A stretch of 64,000 nt of DNA from assembly GCA_041060555.1 (NCBI GenBank), contig JBEUDS010000004.1; one strand, written 5' to 3'. The notes under the pieces were generated by a model. It made no database searches. It had not been told where the DNA came from and worked only from the letters and a program-made list of their open reading frames with translations. A program made the translations under genes and the position numbers. The DNA comes from CAUJIW01 sp963205175 (GTDB lineage: Bacteria > Pseudomonadota > Alphaproteobacteria > Sphingomonadales > Sphingomonadaceae). This document shows positions 16,070 through 27,667 of the stretch, one piece after another (within the stretch, counting starts at the first letter, position 1; each line of letters starts with the position of its first letter).

Positions 16070-16902
16070 CCGCACGCCCCACGCCGCCGGTGGCTGGCGT
16101 CATCGGCTGGCCGATCGCCCACTCCAAGTCGCCCGTCATTCACGGCCTGTGGCTGGAGTGGCTGGGCATTGACGGCCACTACGTTCGGCTGCCGGTCGAG
16201 CCGAGCTGGGTGGTTGAGGCGGTGCGAGCGCTGCCGGCGCTGGGCTTTCGTGGCGTCAACGTCACCATTCCCCACAAGCAGGCGGTGATGGCCGCACTCG
16301 ACGAGATCACCCCGGCGGCACGCGCCATCGGCGCGGTCAACACGGTGGTGGTCGGCGCCGATGGCCGGCTGACCGGGCACAATACCGACGCCCCGGGTTT
16401 TGCCGAGCCGCTCAGGGACCGGGGGCTTGCCGGCAGACCTGCCTGCGTGCTGGGCGCCGGCGGTGCCGCGCGGGCGGTGCTGACGGCGCTAAAAGGTCTG
16501 GGCGTTTCCGACATCCGGCTGGTCAACCGGTCCACCGACAAGGCGGCGGCGTTGCTGGACGAACTGGTGATACCCGGCAGCGTCCACGGCCTCGCGCGGC
16601 AGGCGTCGGCGCTCGACGGCGCGGCGCTGGTGGTCAACTGCACCAGCCTCGGCATGACCGGCCACCCGCCGCTCGACATTGATCTGGCGCCGCTGGCGGC
16701 CGACGCCATCGCCTACGACATCGTTTACGCGCCGCTGGAGACCGACCTGCTGAAGGCGGCCCGGGCGCGCGGGCTTGCCACCATCGACGGGCTGGTGATG
16801 CTGGTGGGCCAGGCGGCGGAAGCCTTCCGACTGTTCTTCGACGCCGATCCACCGCGCGATCCCGCCCATGAGGCCGCATTGCGGGCGAGGCTGGTGGCAT
16901 GA
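16066..16902 (+). CDS. aroE: Shikimate dehydrogenase
   Basis: AroE reduces 3-dehydroshikimate to shikimate with NADPH in aromatic amino-acid synthesis. ATG 16,066 overlaps the maf stop as ATGA, giving 278 residues. The substrate-binding start GVIGWPIAHSKSPVIH, catalytic Lys in VTIPHKQAVM, the NTDAPGF loop and the nucleotide-binding VLGAGGAARAVLTAL motif are all visible in order. It forms part of the coupled maf-aroE-coaE-dnaQ operon. Confidence 0.96.
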   Translation: MTARPTPPVAGVIGWPIAHSKSPVIHGLWLEWLGIDGHYVRLPVEPSWVVEAVRALPALGFRGVNVTIPHKQAVMAALDEITPAARAIGAVNTVVVGADGRLTGHNTDAPGFAEPLRDRGLAGRPACVLGAGGAARAVLTALKGLGVSDIRLVNRSTDKAAALLDELVIPGSVHGLARQASALDGAALVVNCTSLGMTGHPPLDIDLAPLAADAIAYDIVYAPLETDLLKAARARGLATIDGLVMLVGQAAEAFRLFFDADPPRDPAHEAALRARLVA

Positions 16903-17582
16903 TCATCCTCGGGCTGACCGGCTCCATCGGCATGGGCAAGTCCACCGCTACCGCCATGTTCCGGCGGTTGCGGGTGCCGGTGTTCGACGCCGACGCGGCG
17001 GTGCACGCGTTGCAGCGGCCGGGCGGCAGGGCGCTGCCGGCCATCGAGGCGGCGTTCCCCGGCACCACCGGGCCGACCGGGCTTGACCGGCAGAAGCTCG
17101 GCGCCATCGTCTTTGCCGACCGCGCGGCCCTGAAGCGGCTGGAGGCGATCATCCACCCGATGCTCAACCGCGTGCGCCGCCACTGGCTCTCCACTCAGGC
17201 GCTGCATCGCCAGCCGCTGGTGGTGCTTGATGTGCCGCTGCTGTTCGAGACCGGCGGCGACCGGCGCTGCGATGCCGTCGCCGTGGTCTCGGCACCGGCG
17301 CATGTCCAGCGCCAGCGGGTGCTGGCGCGCCCGGGTATGACGGCGGAGAAATTCGCCCATATCCTGAAAACCCAGCTGCCGGACGCCGCCAAGCGCCGGC
17401 GGGCGGATTTTGTCATCCCCTCCGGCCAGGGCAAGCTGCCGACGCTGGTCGCCATCCGCCGGCTGCTGCGGGCGCTCGATGGCCTGCCGGCGCGCCACTG
17501 GCCGCCGGGGTTGCCGGGCGGGCGCCGGCCGGGCACGGCCGTGATCCGGAACAAGGTCAGGCGAAACAAGGTCACCCCCTGA
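16899..17582 (+). CDS. coaE: Dephospho-CoA kinase
   Basis: CoaE phosphorylates the 3'-hydroxyl of dephospho-CoA in the last step of coenzyme A synthesis. The P-loop GLTGSIGMGKSTAT is at residues 4-17, DADAAVH follows, and the LID-like region VLARPGMTAEKF is in place. The 227-residue protein has a basic C-terminal extension rich in Arg/Gly/Pro (after about residue 195), longer than the E. coli enzyme. It overlaps aroE by ATGA and shares its stop with the dnaQ start. Confidence 0.95.
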   Translation: MIILGLTGSIGMGKSTATAMFRRLRVPVFDADAAVHALQRPGGRALPAIEAAFPGTTGPTGLDRQKLGAIVFADRAALKRLEAIIHPMLNRVRRHWLSTQALHRQPLVVLDVPLLFETGGDRRCDAVAVVSAPAHVQRQRVLARPGMTAEKFAHILKTQLPDAAKRRRADFVIPSGQGKLPTLVAIRRLLRALDGLPARHWPPGLPGGRRPGTAVIRNKVRRNKVTP

Positions 17583-18262
17583 TGCGCGAGATCGTTTTTG
17601 ATACCGAAACCACGGGCTTCGACCCCGACAAGGGCGACCGGCTGATCGAGATCGGCTGTGTCGAGCTGGTCAACCGCCTGCCCACCGGGCGCACCTTCCA
17701 CCAGCTCATCAACCCCGAGCGCGACGTGCCCAAGGGGGCCGAAGAGGTGCACGGCATCTCCACCGAAATGCTGAAGGACAAGCCGCTGTTCGCCGCGGTG
17801 GTCGACGACTTTCTCGCCTTCGTCGGTGACGCGCCGCTGGTCGCCCACAACGCCGAGTTCGATTTCCGCTTCCTCAACTGGGAACTGAAGAACCTCGGCC
17901 GGCCGGTGATGTCGTGGAGCCGGATGGTCGACACGCTGGACATCGCCAAACGGATGTTCCCCGGCGCCAAGGCCTCCCTCGACATGCTGTGCAGCCGCTT
18001 CGGCATCGACCGCTCGGCGCGCACCAAGCATGGCGCGCTGCTCGACGCGCAATTGCTGGCCGAGGTCTATCTTGAACTGATGGGCGGCCGCCAGCACGGT
18101 TTCCAGCTGATGGAAACCGTGGTGGAGACGCGCACGAGCGTGACGCTGGAACGCCGCTACCGGGCGCCCCGGCCGCACGCGCCCACCGAGGAGGAACAGG
18201 CCGCCCACGCGGCATTCCTCGCCCGGATCAAGAACCCGCTGTGGACCGCCGGCCAGGGGTGA
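17582..18262 (+). CDS. dnaQ: DNA polymerase III epsilon subunit (3'-5' proofreading exonuclease)
   Basis: DnaQ is the proofreading exonuclease of the replicative polymerase. The DEDDh motifs are in order: Exo I FDTETTGFD (residues 5-13), Exo II HNAEFDFRFL and Exo III with KHGALLDAQLLAEVYLEL, whose His and Asp are catalytic. The C-terminal tail should bind the alpha subunit. It ends the coupled operon that begins beside the origin. In Caulobacter dnaQ also closes this run. Confidence 0.95.
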   Translation: MREIVFDTETTGFDPDKGDRLIEIGCVELVNRLPTGRTFHQLINPERDVPKGAEEVHGISTEMLKDKPLFAAVVDDFLAFVGDAPLVAHNAEFDFRFLNWELKNLGRPVMSWSRMVDTLDIAKRMFPGAKASLDMLCSRFGIDRSARTKHGALLDAQLLAEVYLELMGGRQHGFQLMETVVETRTSVTLERRYRAPRPHAPTEEEQAAHAAFLARIKNPLWTAGQG

Positions 18263-18308
18263 GGCGCGGCGCTCACCGCCGGCAGACCAGCGGAGATGGT
18301 CGCGGGTC

Positions 18309-21131
18309 TTACCGTCCCCAGCCGCCGCCGACATAGACCGGCTCGGACTTGCCGGGATCGACACCCCTGGGTGTGCGCGGCGTTTCCTCCTCTTCCTCGC
18401 CGTTGGCGGCCGCCACCAGCTTGCGCTCCAGCGCCTTCAGCCGGTTGGCGTTGGTGATTTTCTCGCCGGTGAGGTCGGTGAGGTAGAACACGTCGACCGC
18501 GCGCTCGCCATAGGTCGCCACATGGGCGGAGTGGATGGTCACCTTGGCCTGGAACAGCGCGTGGGTGAGCGCGAACAGCAGCGCCGGCCGGTCCAGCGTG
18601 TTGATCTCGATCACCGTGTAGCGGTTCGATGCCTTGTTATCGATGAGGATGTTGGTCTCGACCCTGAAGACCTCGGCGCGCGGCTTGCTCGACGGCTTGG
18701 CCGCCAGCCGGTCGGCGAGCTTGATGCGCCCGGCCAGCGCGTCCTCCACTGTCTGTTGCAGCCTTGCCAGCCGGTCGGGATCATCAAAGGCGCCGCCGTT
18801 GTGGTCCTGCAGCGTCATGTTGTCGAGCGCCATGCCGTCGCGGGTGGTGTGGATGCGCGCGCCGACGATGTTGGCGCCGCCCAGCGAGATCGAGCCGGCG
18901 ACGCGGAAGAACAGGCCGGGGTGGTCGGGCGCGTAGATGGACAGCAGCGTGGTGCCGGCGGCCATGTCGATCACCGTCGCCACGTTGAGGCTTTTCCTGG
19001 CCTCGTCCGCCACCCGCACCAGTTCGGCATTGAGGAACAGCACGTCCTGCGGTTCTGCGATCCAGTAGGCGTCGAAGAAGCGCTTGGCATAGCGGCTGAA
19101 CTTGGCCTGCGACCAGCCGAGCTGGGTCTCCAGCATCTGCTGCTTGGCGGCTATGCGCTCGCGTCGGCCGCTGGTCTTGTGACCCAGCAGCAGCACTTCC
19201 TCGGCGGATTCATACAGCTCGCCCAGCAGCTGGCCCTTCCAGGCGTTCCAGATGCCCGGCCCCACGGCACGGATGTCCACCGTGGTCAGCAGCAACAGCA
19301 GGCGCAGGCGCTCCGGGCTCTGCACCATCTCGGCGAAGTCGAGGATCGTCTTGTAGTCGGTGAGGTCGCGCTTGAAGGCGGTGGCCGACATCAGCAGGTG
19401 ATAGCGCACCAGCCAGGCCACGGTCTCGGTCTCGGCGGCGTTGAGCCCCAGACGCGGGCACAGTTTCTCCGCCACCCTGGCGCCCAGCTCGGAATGATCG
19501 CCGCCGCGACCCTTGGCGATGTCGTGCATCAGCACCGCGACGTAGAGCACCCGGCGGGACAGCAGCTTGCCGATGATCTCGGTACCCAGCGGGTGGTCCT
19601 TGGCCAGCTCGCCCTTCTCGATGCGGGCCAGCAGCCCGATGGCGCGGATGGTGTGCTCGTCCACCGTGTAGTGGTGGTACATGTCGTACTGCATCTGCGC
19701 CACGACCCGGCCGAAGTCGGGCACGAAGCGGCCGAACACGCCGACCTCGTTCATCAGCCGCAGCATCGATTCCGGGTCGCGCGGCGAGGTCAGGATGTCG
19801 AGGAACATCCGGTTGGCCTCGGGGTCGTTGCGCACCGCCGCCGTGATCAGCGTCGCGTCGCGCCCGGCCTGGCGCACGGTGGTGGGGTGGATTTCCAGTC
19901 CCTGGGTGTCGGCGAGGTGGAACAGCTGGATCAGCCGGACCGGCTGGTCACGGAAGAACAGGTCGTCGGGGGCCGCCAGCCGGCCTTCCATCACCACGAA
20001 GCCGGAGAGTTTGCGGGCGCCGCGCCGGAGCGTCGGCAGCCGCCACAGCGGCTTCTTGCGGTGCTGGTGCTCCAGGTGGGCGAGGAACTGACGGCTGAGG
20101 TCGCCCACCGTCTTGGCGGTGAGGAAATAGTGCTTCATGAACCGCTCGACGCCGGAGACGCCGGGGCGGTCGGCGTATTTCAGCCGGGCGGCCAGTTCGC
20201 GCTGGACGTCGAAGGTCAGGCGTTCCTCGGCGCGGCCGGTGATGTCGTGCAGGTGGCAGCGCACCGTCCAGAGGAATTCCTCGGCCTTGAGGAACTGGCG
20301 TAGCTCCTCGGCGGTGAGCAGGCCCTTGTCCACCAGTTCGGTGACGTCGTTGGCGCGGTTGATATACTTGCCGATCCAGAACAGCGTATGCAGGTCGCGC
20401 AGGCCGCCCTTGCCTTCCTTGAGGTTGGGCTCGACCACGTAGCGGCTGTCGCCCATGCGCTTGTGGCGGGCATCGCGCTCGTCCAGCTTCTGGCGCACGA
20501 ATTCGGATTCCGTGCCCGGCACCACGTCGCGCCAGAAGGCGGCGCGCGCCTCGTCGTAGAGCGCCTGGTCGCCCCACAGGTAACGACCCTCCAGCACGGC
20601 GGTGCGGATGGTGGTGTCCTCCCGCGCGTAGCGGATCATTTCCGGCACGGTGCGGCTGGCATGCCCCACCTTCAGCCGCAGATCCCACAGCAGGTAGAGC
20701 ATCGCCTCGATGACCTGCTCGGTCCACGGCGTCTGCTTGTGGGGGGTGAGGAACAGGATGTCGACGTCGGAGAACGGCGCCATCTCGCCGCGGCCATAGC
20801 CACCGACCGCCAGCAGGGTCAGTCGCTCGCCGGCGGTGGGGTTGGACAGCGGATAGAGCTTCTGGGTGACGAAATCATAGGCCAGCCGCAGGATCTGGTC
20901 GGTGAGGAAGGCATAGGCGCTGGCCAGTGTCTTGCCGCGCGCCTCCTCCGCCAGCATCCGCCGTTGCAGCTCGGCCCGGCCGGTTGCCAGCGCCTCCTTG
21001 AGCACGCCGACGCAGGCGCGCCGCTGCTCGGCGGCGTCACCGTTGCCAGCGATGGCGTCCAGCCGGTCGGCGAGGACGCGCCGGTCGATGATGTCGCGCC
21101 GGTTGGCGACCCTGGCGAACAGATCGGTCAT
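18309..21131 (-). CDS. glnD: Bifunctional [protein-PII] uridylyltransferase / uridylyl-removing enzyme
   Basis: GlnD senses glutamine and adds or removes UMP on PII signalling proteins. At 940 residues the domain order is complete: a nucleotidyltransferase with VGGYGRGEMAPFSDVDILFL near residues 110-130, a PII-uridylyltransferase helical region, an HD domain (LMHDIAKGRGGDHSELGARV, near residue 540) for UMP removal, and two C-terminal ACT domains for glutamine. It lies 41 bases downstream of mutS on the same strand and converges with dnaQ. Confidence 0.97.
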   Translation of the reverse strand: MTDLFARVANRRDIIDRRVLADRLDAIAGNGDAAEQRRACVGVLKEALATGRAELQRRMLAEEARGKTLASAYAFLTDQILRLAYDFVTQKLYPLSNPTAGERLTLLAVGGYGRGEMAPFSDVDILFLTPHKQTPWTEQVIEAMLYLLWDLRLKVGHASRTVPEMIRYAREDTTIRTAVLEGRYLWGDQALYDEARAAFWRDVVPGTESEFVRQKLDERDARHKRMGDSRYVVEPNLKEGKGGLRDLHTLFWIGKYINRANDVTELVDKGLLTAEELRQFLKAEEFLWTVRCHLHDITGRAEERLTFDVQRELAARLKYADRPGVSGVERFMKHYFLTAKTVGDLSRQFLAHLEHQHRKKPLWRLPTLRRGARKLSGFVVMEGRLAAPDDLFFRDQPVRLIQLFHLADTQGLEIHPTTVRQAGRDATLITAAVRNDPEANRMFLDILTSPRDPESMLRLMNEVGVFGRFVPDFGRVVAQMQYDMYHHYTVDEHTIRAIGLLARIEKGELAKDHPLGTEIIGKLLSRRVLYVAVLMHDIAKGRGGDHSELGARVAEKLCPRLGLNAAETETVAWLVRYHLLMSATAFKRDLTDYKTILDFAEMVQSPERLRLLLLLTTVDIRAVGPGIWNAWKGQLLGELYESAEEVLLLGHKTSGRRERIAAKQQMLETQLGWSQAKFSRYAKRFFDAYWIAEPQDVLFLNAELVRVADEARKSLNVATVIDMAAGTTLLSIYAPDHPGLFFRVAGSISLGGANIVGARIHTTRDGMALDNMTLQDHNGGAFDDPDRLARLQQTVEDALAGRIKLADRLAAKPSSKPRAEVFRVETNILIDNKASNRYTVIEINTLDRPALLFALTHALFQAKVTIHSAHVATYGERAVDVFYLTDLTGEKITNANRLKALERKLVAAANGEEEEETPRTPRGVDPGKSEPVYVGGGWGR

Positions 21132-21172
21132 GACCCTGTGTTGTCTCCCGGCCTTGTTGTTCCGGCCTTAAT

Positions 21173-23851
21173 CTAGTGCTCCGGCGGCGCCTCGGCGATG
21201 GCTTTCAGACGATAGAGCAGGTCGAGCGCCTCGCGCGGGGTTAGCGCATCGGGATGAATATCCGCTAAAGCCGCCCGCAGCGGTTCCGGCCGCGCCGGCG
21301 CCGGTGCCGGTGCGGCGGCGGCGAACAGCGGCAGCGCCTCCAGCGCCGAGCGGGCGTTGCCGGCGGTCTGCGGGTTTTCCAGCTTGTCGAGGATGGCCTG
21401 GGCACGCGCCGTGACCGAGGCCGGCAGCCCGGCGAGGCGGGCGACCGCCAGGCCGTAGGAGCGGTCGGCGGCGCCGGCCATGATCTCGTGGAGGAACACC
21501 AGCTCGTCCTTCCACTGGCGCACCGCCACCGTGTAGAGCGCCAGCGCCGGCAGCTTCTGGCTGAGCCCGGTCAGCTCGTGATAGTGGGTGGCGAACAGGG
21601 TGCGGCAGCGGATCGCCTCGTGCAGCTGCTCCAGCACCGCCCAGGCGATGGCCAGACCGTCGTAGGTGGCGGTGCCACGGCCCACCTCGTCGAGAATGAC
21701 CAGCGAGCGGTCGGTGGCCTGGTTAAGGATGGCGGCGGTCTCGATCATCTCGACCATGAAGGTGGAGCGGCCCTGGGCCAGATTGTCGGAGGCGCCGACG
21801 CGGCTGAACAGCCGGTCGACGATGCCGATGTGCGCTGCCCGCGCCGGCACCCGCGCGCCCATCTGCGCCAGCACGGCGATCAGCGCGTTCTGGCGCAGGA
21901 AGGTGCTCTTGCCGGCCATGTTGGGGCCGGTGAGCAGCCACACCCGCTGCGCGTCGTCGAGCGTGCAGTCGTTGGCGACGAACGGCGCGCCAGTGCGCCG
22001 CAGCGCGGCTTCAACCACCGGATGGCGGCCGCCGTCGATGCGGAACACCGGGTCGGGCTCGATCACCGGCCGGCACCAGCCGTCGCGGGCGGCGAGTTCA
22101 GCATGGCTGGCGGCGACGTCCAGGCGGGCCAGCGCGCCGGCGGTGGCGGCGATCAGCCCGCCGTCAGCCAGCACCTGTGTCCGCAGCGCCTCGAAATGCT
22201 CGCGTTCGAGCGCCAGGCCGCGATCGCCGGCCTGGGCGATGCGGGTGGCGAGGTCGGCCAGCTCGCCGGTCGAGAAGCGGATGGCGCCGGCCATGGTCTG
22301 GCGGTGGATGAACTGGCCCGACGCCATCAGCGGGTCGGCCTGCTTGGCCGCCACCTCGACATGATAGCCGATCAGGTTGTTGTGGCGGATCTTGAGGCCG
22401 CTGACGCCGGTCTCCTCGCGGTAGCGCGCCTCCAGCGCCGCCACCGCCCGCCGGCCGTCGGCGCTGAGCGAGCGCAGCTCGTCGAGCGCGGCATCGAAGC
22501 CCGGCGCGATGAAGCCGCCATCGGCGACCGCCATCGGCGGTTCGGCCACCAGCGCCCGGGCCAGATGGTCCACCAGCGCCCCGTGCGGGCCGATGGCCGC
22601 CAGCTGCGCTGCCAGCATGGCGCAGGGCGTCAGCCGGGCGGCGGCGGTCTCGGCGAGCAGGGCTTTGAGCGCCAGCGCCTGGGTGAGGCCGGTGCGCACG
22701 GCGGCCAGATCGCGCGGGCCGCCGCGCCCCACCGACAGGCGGGACAGCGCGCGTTCCAGATCGGGCGTCGCCTTCAGCAGGTCGCGGGTCTTGGTACGCA
22801 CCACGGTGTCGTCGAGGAACCAGTCCACCAGGTCCAGCCGGGCATCGATGGCCGCGATGTCGGTGAGCGGCGCGCCGACATCCCCGGCCAGCAGCCGGGC
22901 GCCGGCGGCGGTGACGCTGAGGTCGATGACGCCCAACAGGCTGCCGCGCTTGTCGCCGGACTGGGTGCGGGTCAGCTCCAGACTGGCGCGGGTCGCGGCG
23001 TCGATCGCCATCACCGCGCCGGCCGTCTCCCGCCGGGGCGGCGACAGGCGCGGCAGCGCGCCCTTCTGGGTCTCGTCGAGATAGTCGATGAGGCCGGCCA
23101 GTGCCGCCAGTTCCGACCGCTCGAAACCGCCCAGCGAGTCGAGGCTGGCCAGCCGGAACAGGGCTTTCACCCGCGCCTCGCCGCGCTGGCTGTCGAAGCG
23201 TTCGCGCCGCAGCGGGGTCAGCGGCGTGCCCAGCACCGCCAGCACCGCCGGGGCCGGGGTGCCTTCGGCGGCGACGACTTCCGCCGGCGCCAGGCGGGCG
23301 AGTTCCGCCTCCAGCCGGTCCGGGCCCAGCGCCATGGTGGCCAGCTGGCCGGTGGACATGTCGCACCAGGCCAGCGCGGTGTGGCCGCCGGCCTCGGCGA
23401 GGCTGGCGAGGTAGTTGCTGGCGCGGGCATCCAGCAGCGGCTCCTCGGTCAGCGTGCCCGGCGTCACGAGGCGGACAATTTCCCGGCGTACCACTGATTT
23501 CGAGCCGCGCTTCTTCGCTTCCGCCGGGTCTTCCATCTGCTCGGCGACGGCGACCCGGAAGCCGGCCTTGATCAGTCGCGCCAGATAGGAGTCCGCCGCA
23601 TGCACCGGCACGCCGCACATGGGAATGTCCGTGCCCTGGTGCTTGCCGCGATGGGTGAGCGCGATGTCGAGCGCGGCGGCCGCCTTGTGGGCGTCGTCGA
23701 AGAACAGCTCGTAGAAGTCGCCCATGCGGTAGAACAGCAGGCAGTCGGGATACTCGGCCTTGACGGCGAGGTATTGCGCCATCATCGGTGTCGCGGCCGG
23801 TACCGGTGCGACGCTCGCGTCGGTGGACGGGGTGGGTTGGGTTGAGTACAT
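21173..23851 (-). CDS. mutS: DNA mismatch repair protein MutS
   Basis: MutS binds mismatches and, with ATP, recruits MutL. The 892-residue protein begins its mismatch-binding domain with MMAQYLAVKAEYPDCLLFYRMGDFYELFFDDA, broken here only by position: the Phe-x-Glu wedge region is at about residues 45-50. The ATPase domain has Walker A GPNMAGKSTFLRQN (about 660) and DEVGRGTATYDG. mutS and glnD form one transcript, and the malic enzyme gene diverges 43 bases away, so the two promoters must overlap. Confidence 0.97.
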   Translation of the reverse strand: MYSTQPTPSTDASVAPVPAATPMMAQYLAVKAEYPDCLLFYRMGDFYELFFDDAHKAAAALDIALTHRGKHQGTDIPMCGVPVHAADSYLARLIKAGFRVAVAEQMEDPAEAKKRGSKSVVRREIVRLVTPGTLTEEPLLDARASNYLASLAEAGGHTALAWCDMSTGQLATMALGPDRLEAELARLAPAEVVAAEGTPAPAVLAVLGTPLTPLRRERFDSQRGEARVKALFRLASLDSLGGFERSELAALAGLIDYLDETQKGALPRLSPPRRETAGAVMAIDAATRASLELTRTQSGDKRGSLLGVIDLSVTAAGARLLAGDVGAPLTDIAAIDARLDLVDWFLDDTVVRTKTRDLLKATPDLERALSRLSVGRGGPRDLAAVRTGLTQALALKALLAETAAARLTPCAMLAAQLAAIGPHGALVDHLARALVAEPPMAVADGGFIAPGFDAALDELRSLSADGRRAVAALEARYREETGVSGLKIRHNNLIGYHVEVAAKQADPLMASGQFIHRQTMAGAIRFSTGELADLATRIAQAGDRGLALEREHFEALRTQVLADGGLIAATAGALARLDVAASHAELAARDGWCRPVIEPDPVFRIDGGRHPVVEAALRRTGAPFVANDCTLDDAQRVWLLTGPNMAGKSTFLRQNALIAVLAQMGARVPARAAHIGIVDRLFSRVGASDNLAQGRSTFMVEMIETAAILNQATDRSLVILDEVGRGTATYDGLAIAWAVLEQLHEAIRCRTLFATHYHELTGLSQKLPALALYTVAVRQWKDELVFLHEIMAGAADRSYGLAVARLAGLPASVTARAQAILDKLENPQTAGNARSALEALPLFAAAAPAPAPARPEPLRAALADIHPDALTPREALDLLYRLKAIAEAPPEH

Positions 23852-23894
23852 CGATCAGGTTTTACCGGTGAGCGCTAGCGAAAGGGAATGGGGA

Positions 23895-26159
<2,265 letters not shown>

Positions 26160-26226
26160 CATCGGGCCGGAATTGGGGGCCGGTGCTGGCGAGGCCGCCG
26201 CGCAGGGACCAGGGGAGAGGGATCGC

Positions 26227-27003
26227 ATGACCGACAAGCCCACCGTGTTGCTGATCCATGGCATGTGGTCGCGGCCGCGGGTGTGGGAGGCCGCGCGCGC
26301 CCACCTGGAGGCACGCGGCCACACGGTGCTGGCGCCCGCGCTGCCGGGCCACGACATCGCGCCCGGCGACCCGGTGCCGCCGGAACTCGCCGGCTACGGC
26401 CTGGCCGACTATGTCGACGCGCTTGAGGCAGTGGCGCGCACGGTGGATGGTCCGCTGGTGGTCGCCGGCCACTCGCTGGGCGGGCTGCTGGCGCAGCTGC
26501 TGGCGGTGCGGGTGCAGCCGGCCGGGCTGGCGCTGCTGTCGCCGGCGCCGTCGGCCGACATCCTGGCGATCGGGCTGGAGCCGCTCAGGACCACCTGGCC
26601 GCTGGTCAGCCGCTGGGGCTTCTGGCACCGGACGACGCTGATCCCGCGTGAGGCGGCGCTCTACGGCATCTTCAACAACGTGCCGGCGGCCGATGCCGAG
26701 CGCGAGGTTGCCGAGCTGATCCCTGATTCCGGCCGGGTGCTGGGCGAGATTCTCGCCGGTGCGCTGCACAGCGGCAAGCCCGCCAGGGTCGACTATGCCC
26801 GACTGGCCATGCCGGCGCTGGTGATGGTCGGCACCGCCGACCGCATCACGCCCGCCGGGGTCGCCCGCGCCACCGCCCGCCGGCTTGGCGGCCCGGTGCG
26901 CTACCGTGAGCTTGATGACGTCGGCCACTGGCTGTTCCACGCAGCCGTGCTGAACCAGGTGCTGGGCGAACTCGACGGTTTTCTCGATACGCTGCGGGCC
27001 TGA
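26227..27003 (+). CDS. Alpha/beta hydrolase
   Basis: This 258-residue soluble alpha/beta hydrolase has the oxyanion-hole start VLLIHGMW and nucleophile elbow AGHSLGGLLAQL with Ser. The acid is probably the Asp in GTADRITP and the His in DVGHWLFH. ATG 26,227 follows a GGGGAGAGG site. The substrate cannot be told. The sequence resembles generic YdeN/RBBP9-like or lysophospholipase-type enzymes. It follows maeB by 67 bases and may be co-transcribed. Confidence 0.85.
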   Translation: MTDKPTVLLIHGMWSRPRVWEAARAHLEARGHTVLAPALPGHDIAPGDPVPPELAGYGLADYVDALEAVARTVDGPLVVAGHSLGGLLAQLLAVRVQPAGLALLSPAPSADILAIGLEPLRTTWPLVSRWGFWHRTTLIPREAALYGIFNNVPAADAEREVAELIPDSGRVLGEILAGALHSGKPARVDYARLAMPALVMVGTADRITPAGVARATARRLGGPVRYRELDDVGHWLFHAAVLNQVLGELDGFLDTLRA

Positions 27004-27035
27004 GCGCGCTGAGGTCCTCAGCGGAAACGGCGCGG

Positions 27036-27497
27036 TCAGGGGGCCCGGCTGTCGGTGCCGGGGCTGGCGCGCCGGACCCGGATCACCACGTCGACGCGCT
27101 CCAGCGTCGTCCCTTCGGGCAGCGGCGGCAGGCTGGCCAGCCGCACCTGGTCGGACGGAATGTCGATGATCGTGCCATCCGCCTGCACCACATGCTGGTG
27201 CGGCCGGGTGTTGGTGTCGAAATGGTTGCGGCCGGCCTGCAACACCACCGGCTGCACCATGCCGGCGGCGGTGAACTGGTGCAGCGTGTTGTAGACGGTG
27301 GCCAGCGACAGCGGCACGCCGGCGGCGGTCGCCTCGGCGAACAGCTGCTCGGCGGTGACATGACGGGTTTCGGGTTTCGCCAACAGCAAGATCGCCAGGG
27401 CCACCCGCTGCCGGGTTGGTCGCAGACCGGCGTCGCGCAATCGCTGCAACGCGGCCAGGCGCGCGGCCTCCCCGAGGCCTGTATCCTCTGCAGTCAT
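27036..27497 (-). CDS. irr: Iron response regulator Irr (Fur family)
   Basis: Irr is the alphaproteobacterial Fur-family repressor/activator that responds to haem status and is degraded or inactivated by haem. Over 153 residues the winged helix spans roughly 20-85, with SLATVYNTLHQFTAAGM as recognition helix. Then comes the Irr hallmark FDTNTRPHQH (residues 93-102), where Rhizobium proteins have a HHH-type haem-binding patch. The cysteine pairs of classical Fur are lacking. It likely controls iron uptake and haem synthesis, and a TonB receptor is the next gene upstream. hemE and hemJ elsewhere in the window are plausible but unproven targets. Confidence 0.9.
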   Translation of the reverse strand: MTAEDTGLGEAARLAALQRLRDAGLRPTRQRVALAILLLAKPETRHVTAEQLFAEATAAGVPLSLATVYNTLHQFTAAGMVQPVVLQAGRNHFDTNTRPHQHVVQADGTIIDIPSDQVRLASLPPLPEGTTLERVDVVIRVRRASPGTDSRAP

Positions 27498-27556
27498 TGA
27501 CGGCGTCCCCCTGCCTGAGCCGTGTTTGCCCCGCCTATAACATTGTCCGAATGGCG

Positions 27557-27579
27557 AGACTAGAATTTATAGACTAGTC
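27557..27579. promoter_or_regulatory. AT-rich repeated motif upstream of irr
   Basis: Two direct copies of AGACTAG (27,557-27,563 and 27,571-27,577) flank the AT-rich AATTTAT, and the second extends into the palindrome GACTAGTC. It starts 60 bases upstream of irr in an otherwise GC-rich gap, the right place for a promoter or Irr autoregulation. It is only loosely like the known ICE consensus, so the binding protein is a guess. Confidence 0.3.
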
Positions 27580-27603
27580 GAGTATCGCCGCCGCGCGGGC
27601 AGA

Positions 27604-27635
27604 GAAAACCCGCCCCGGCAGGGGCCGGGGCGGGT
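27604..27635 (-). terminator. Rho-independent terminator after the TonB receptor gene
   Basis: A perfect 12-bp stem (ACCCGCCCCGGC at 27,608-27,619 with its complement at 27,624-27,635) and a 4-base loop is followed on the minus strand by UUUU (27,607-27,604). It stands 33 bases beyond the receptor stop codon and separates that gene from irr. Confidence 0.85.
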
Positions 27636-27667
27636 GCAGTCTGGTTGCCGTTAGTTGGTGCGAGGCG

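Noticed and set aside
21488..23497. Long plus-strand open frame opposite mutS
   Set aside because: MutS on the minus strand has all catalytic motifs; the opposite frame has none and shows shadow composition.
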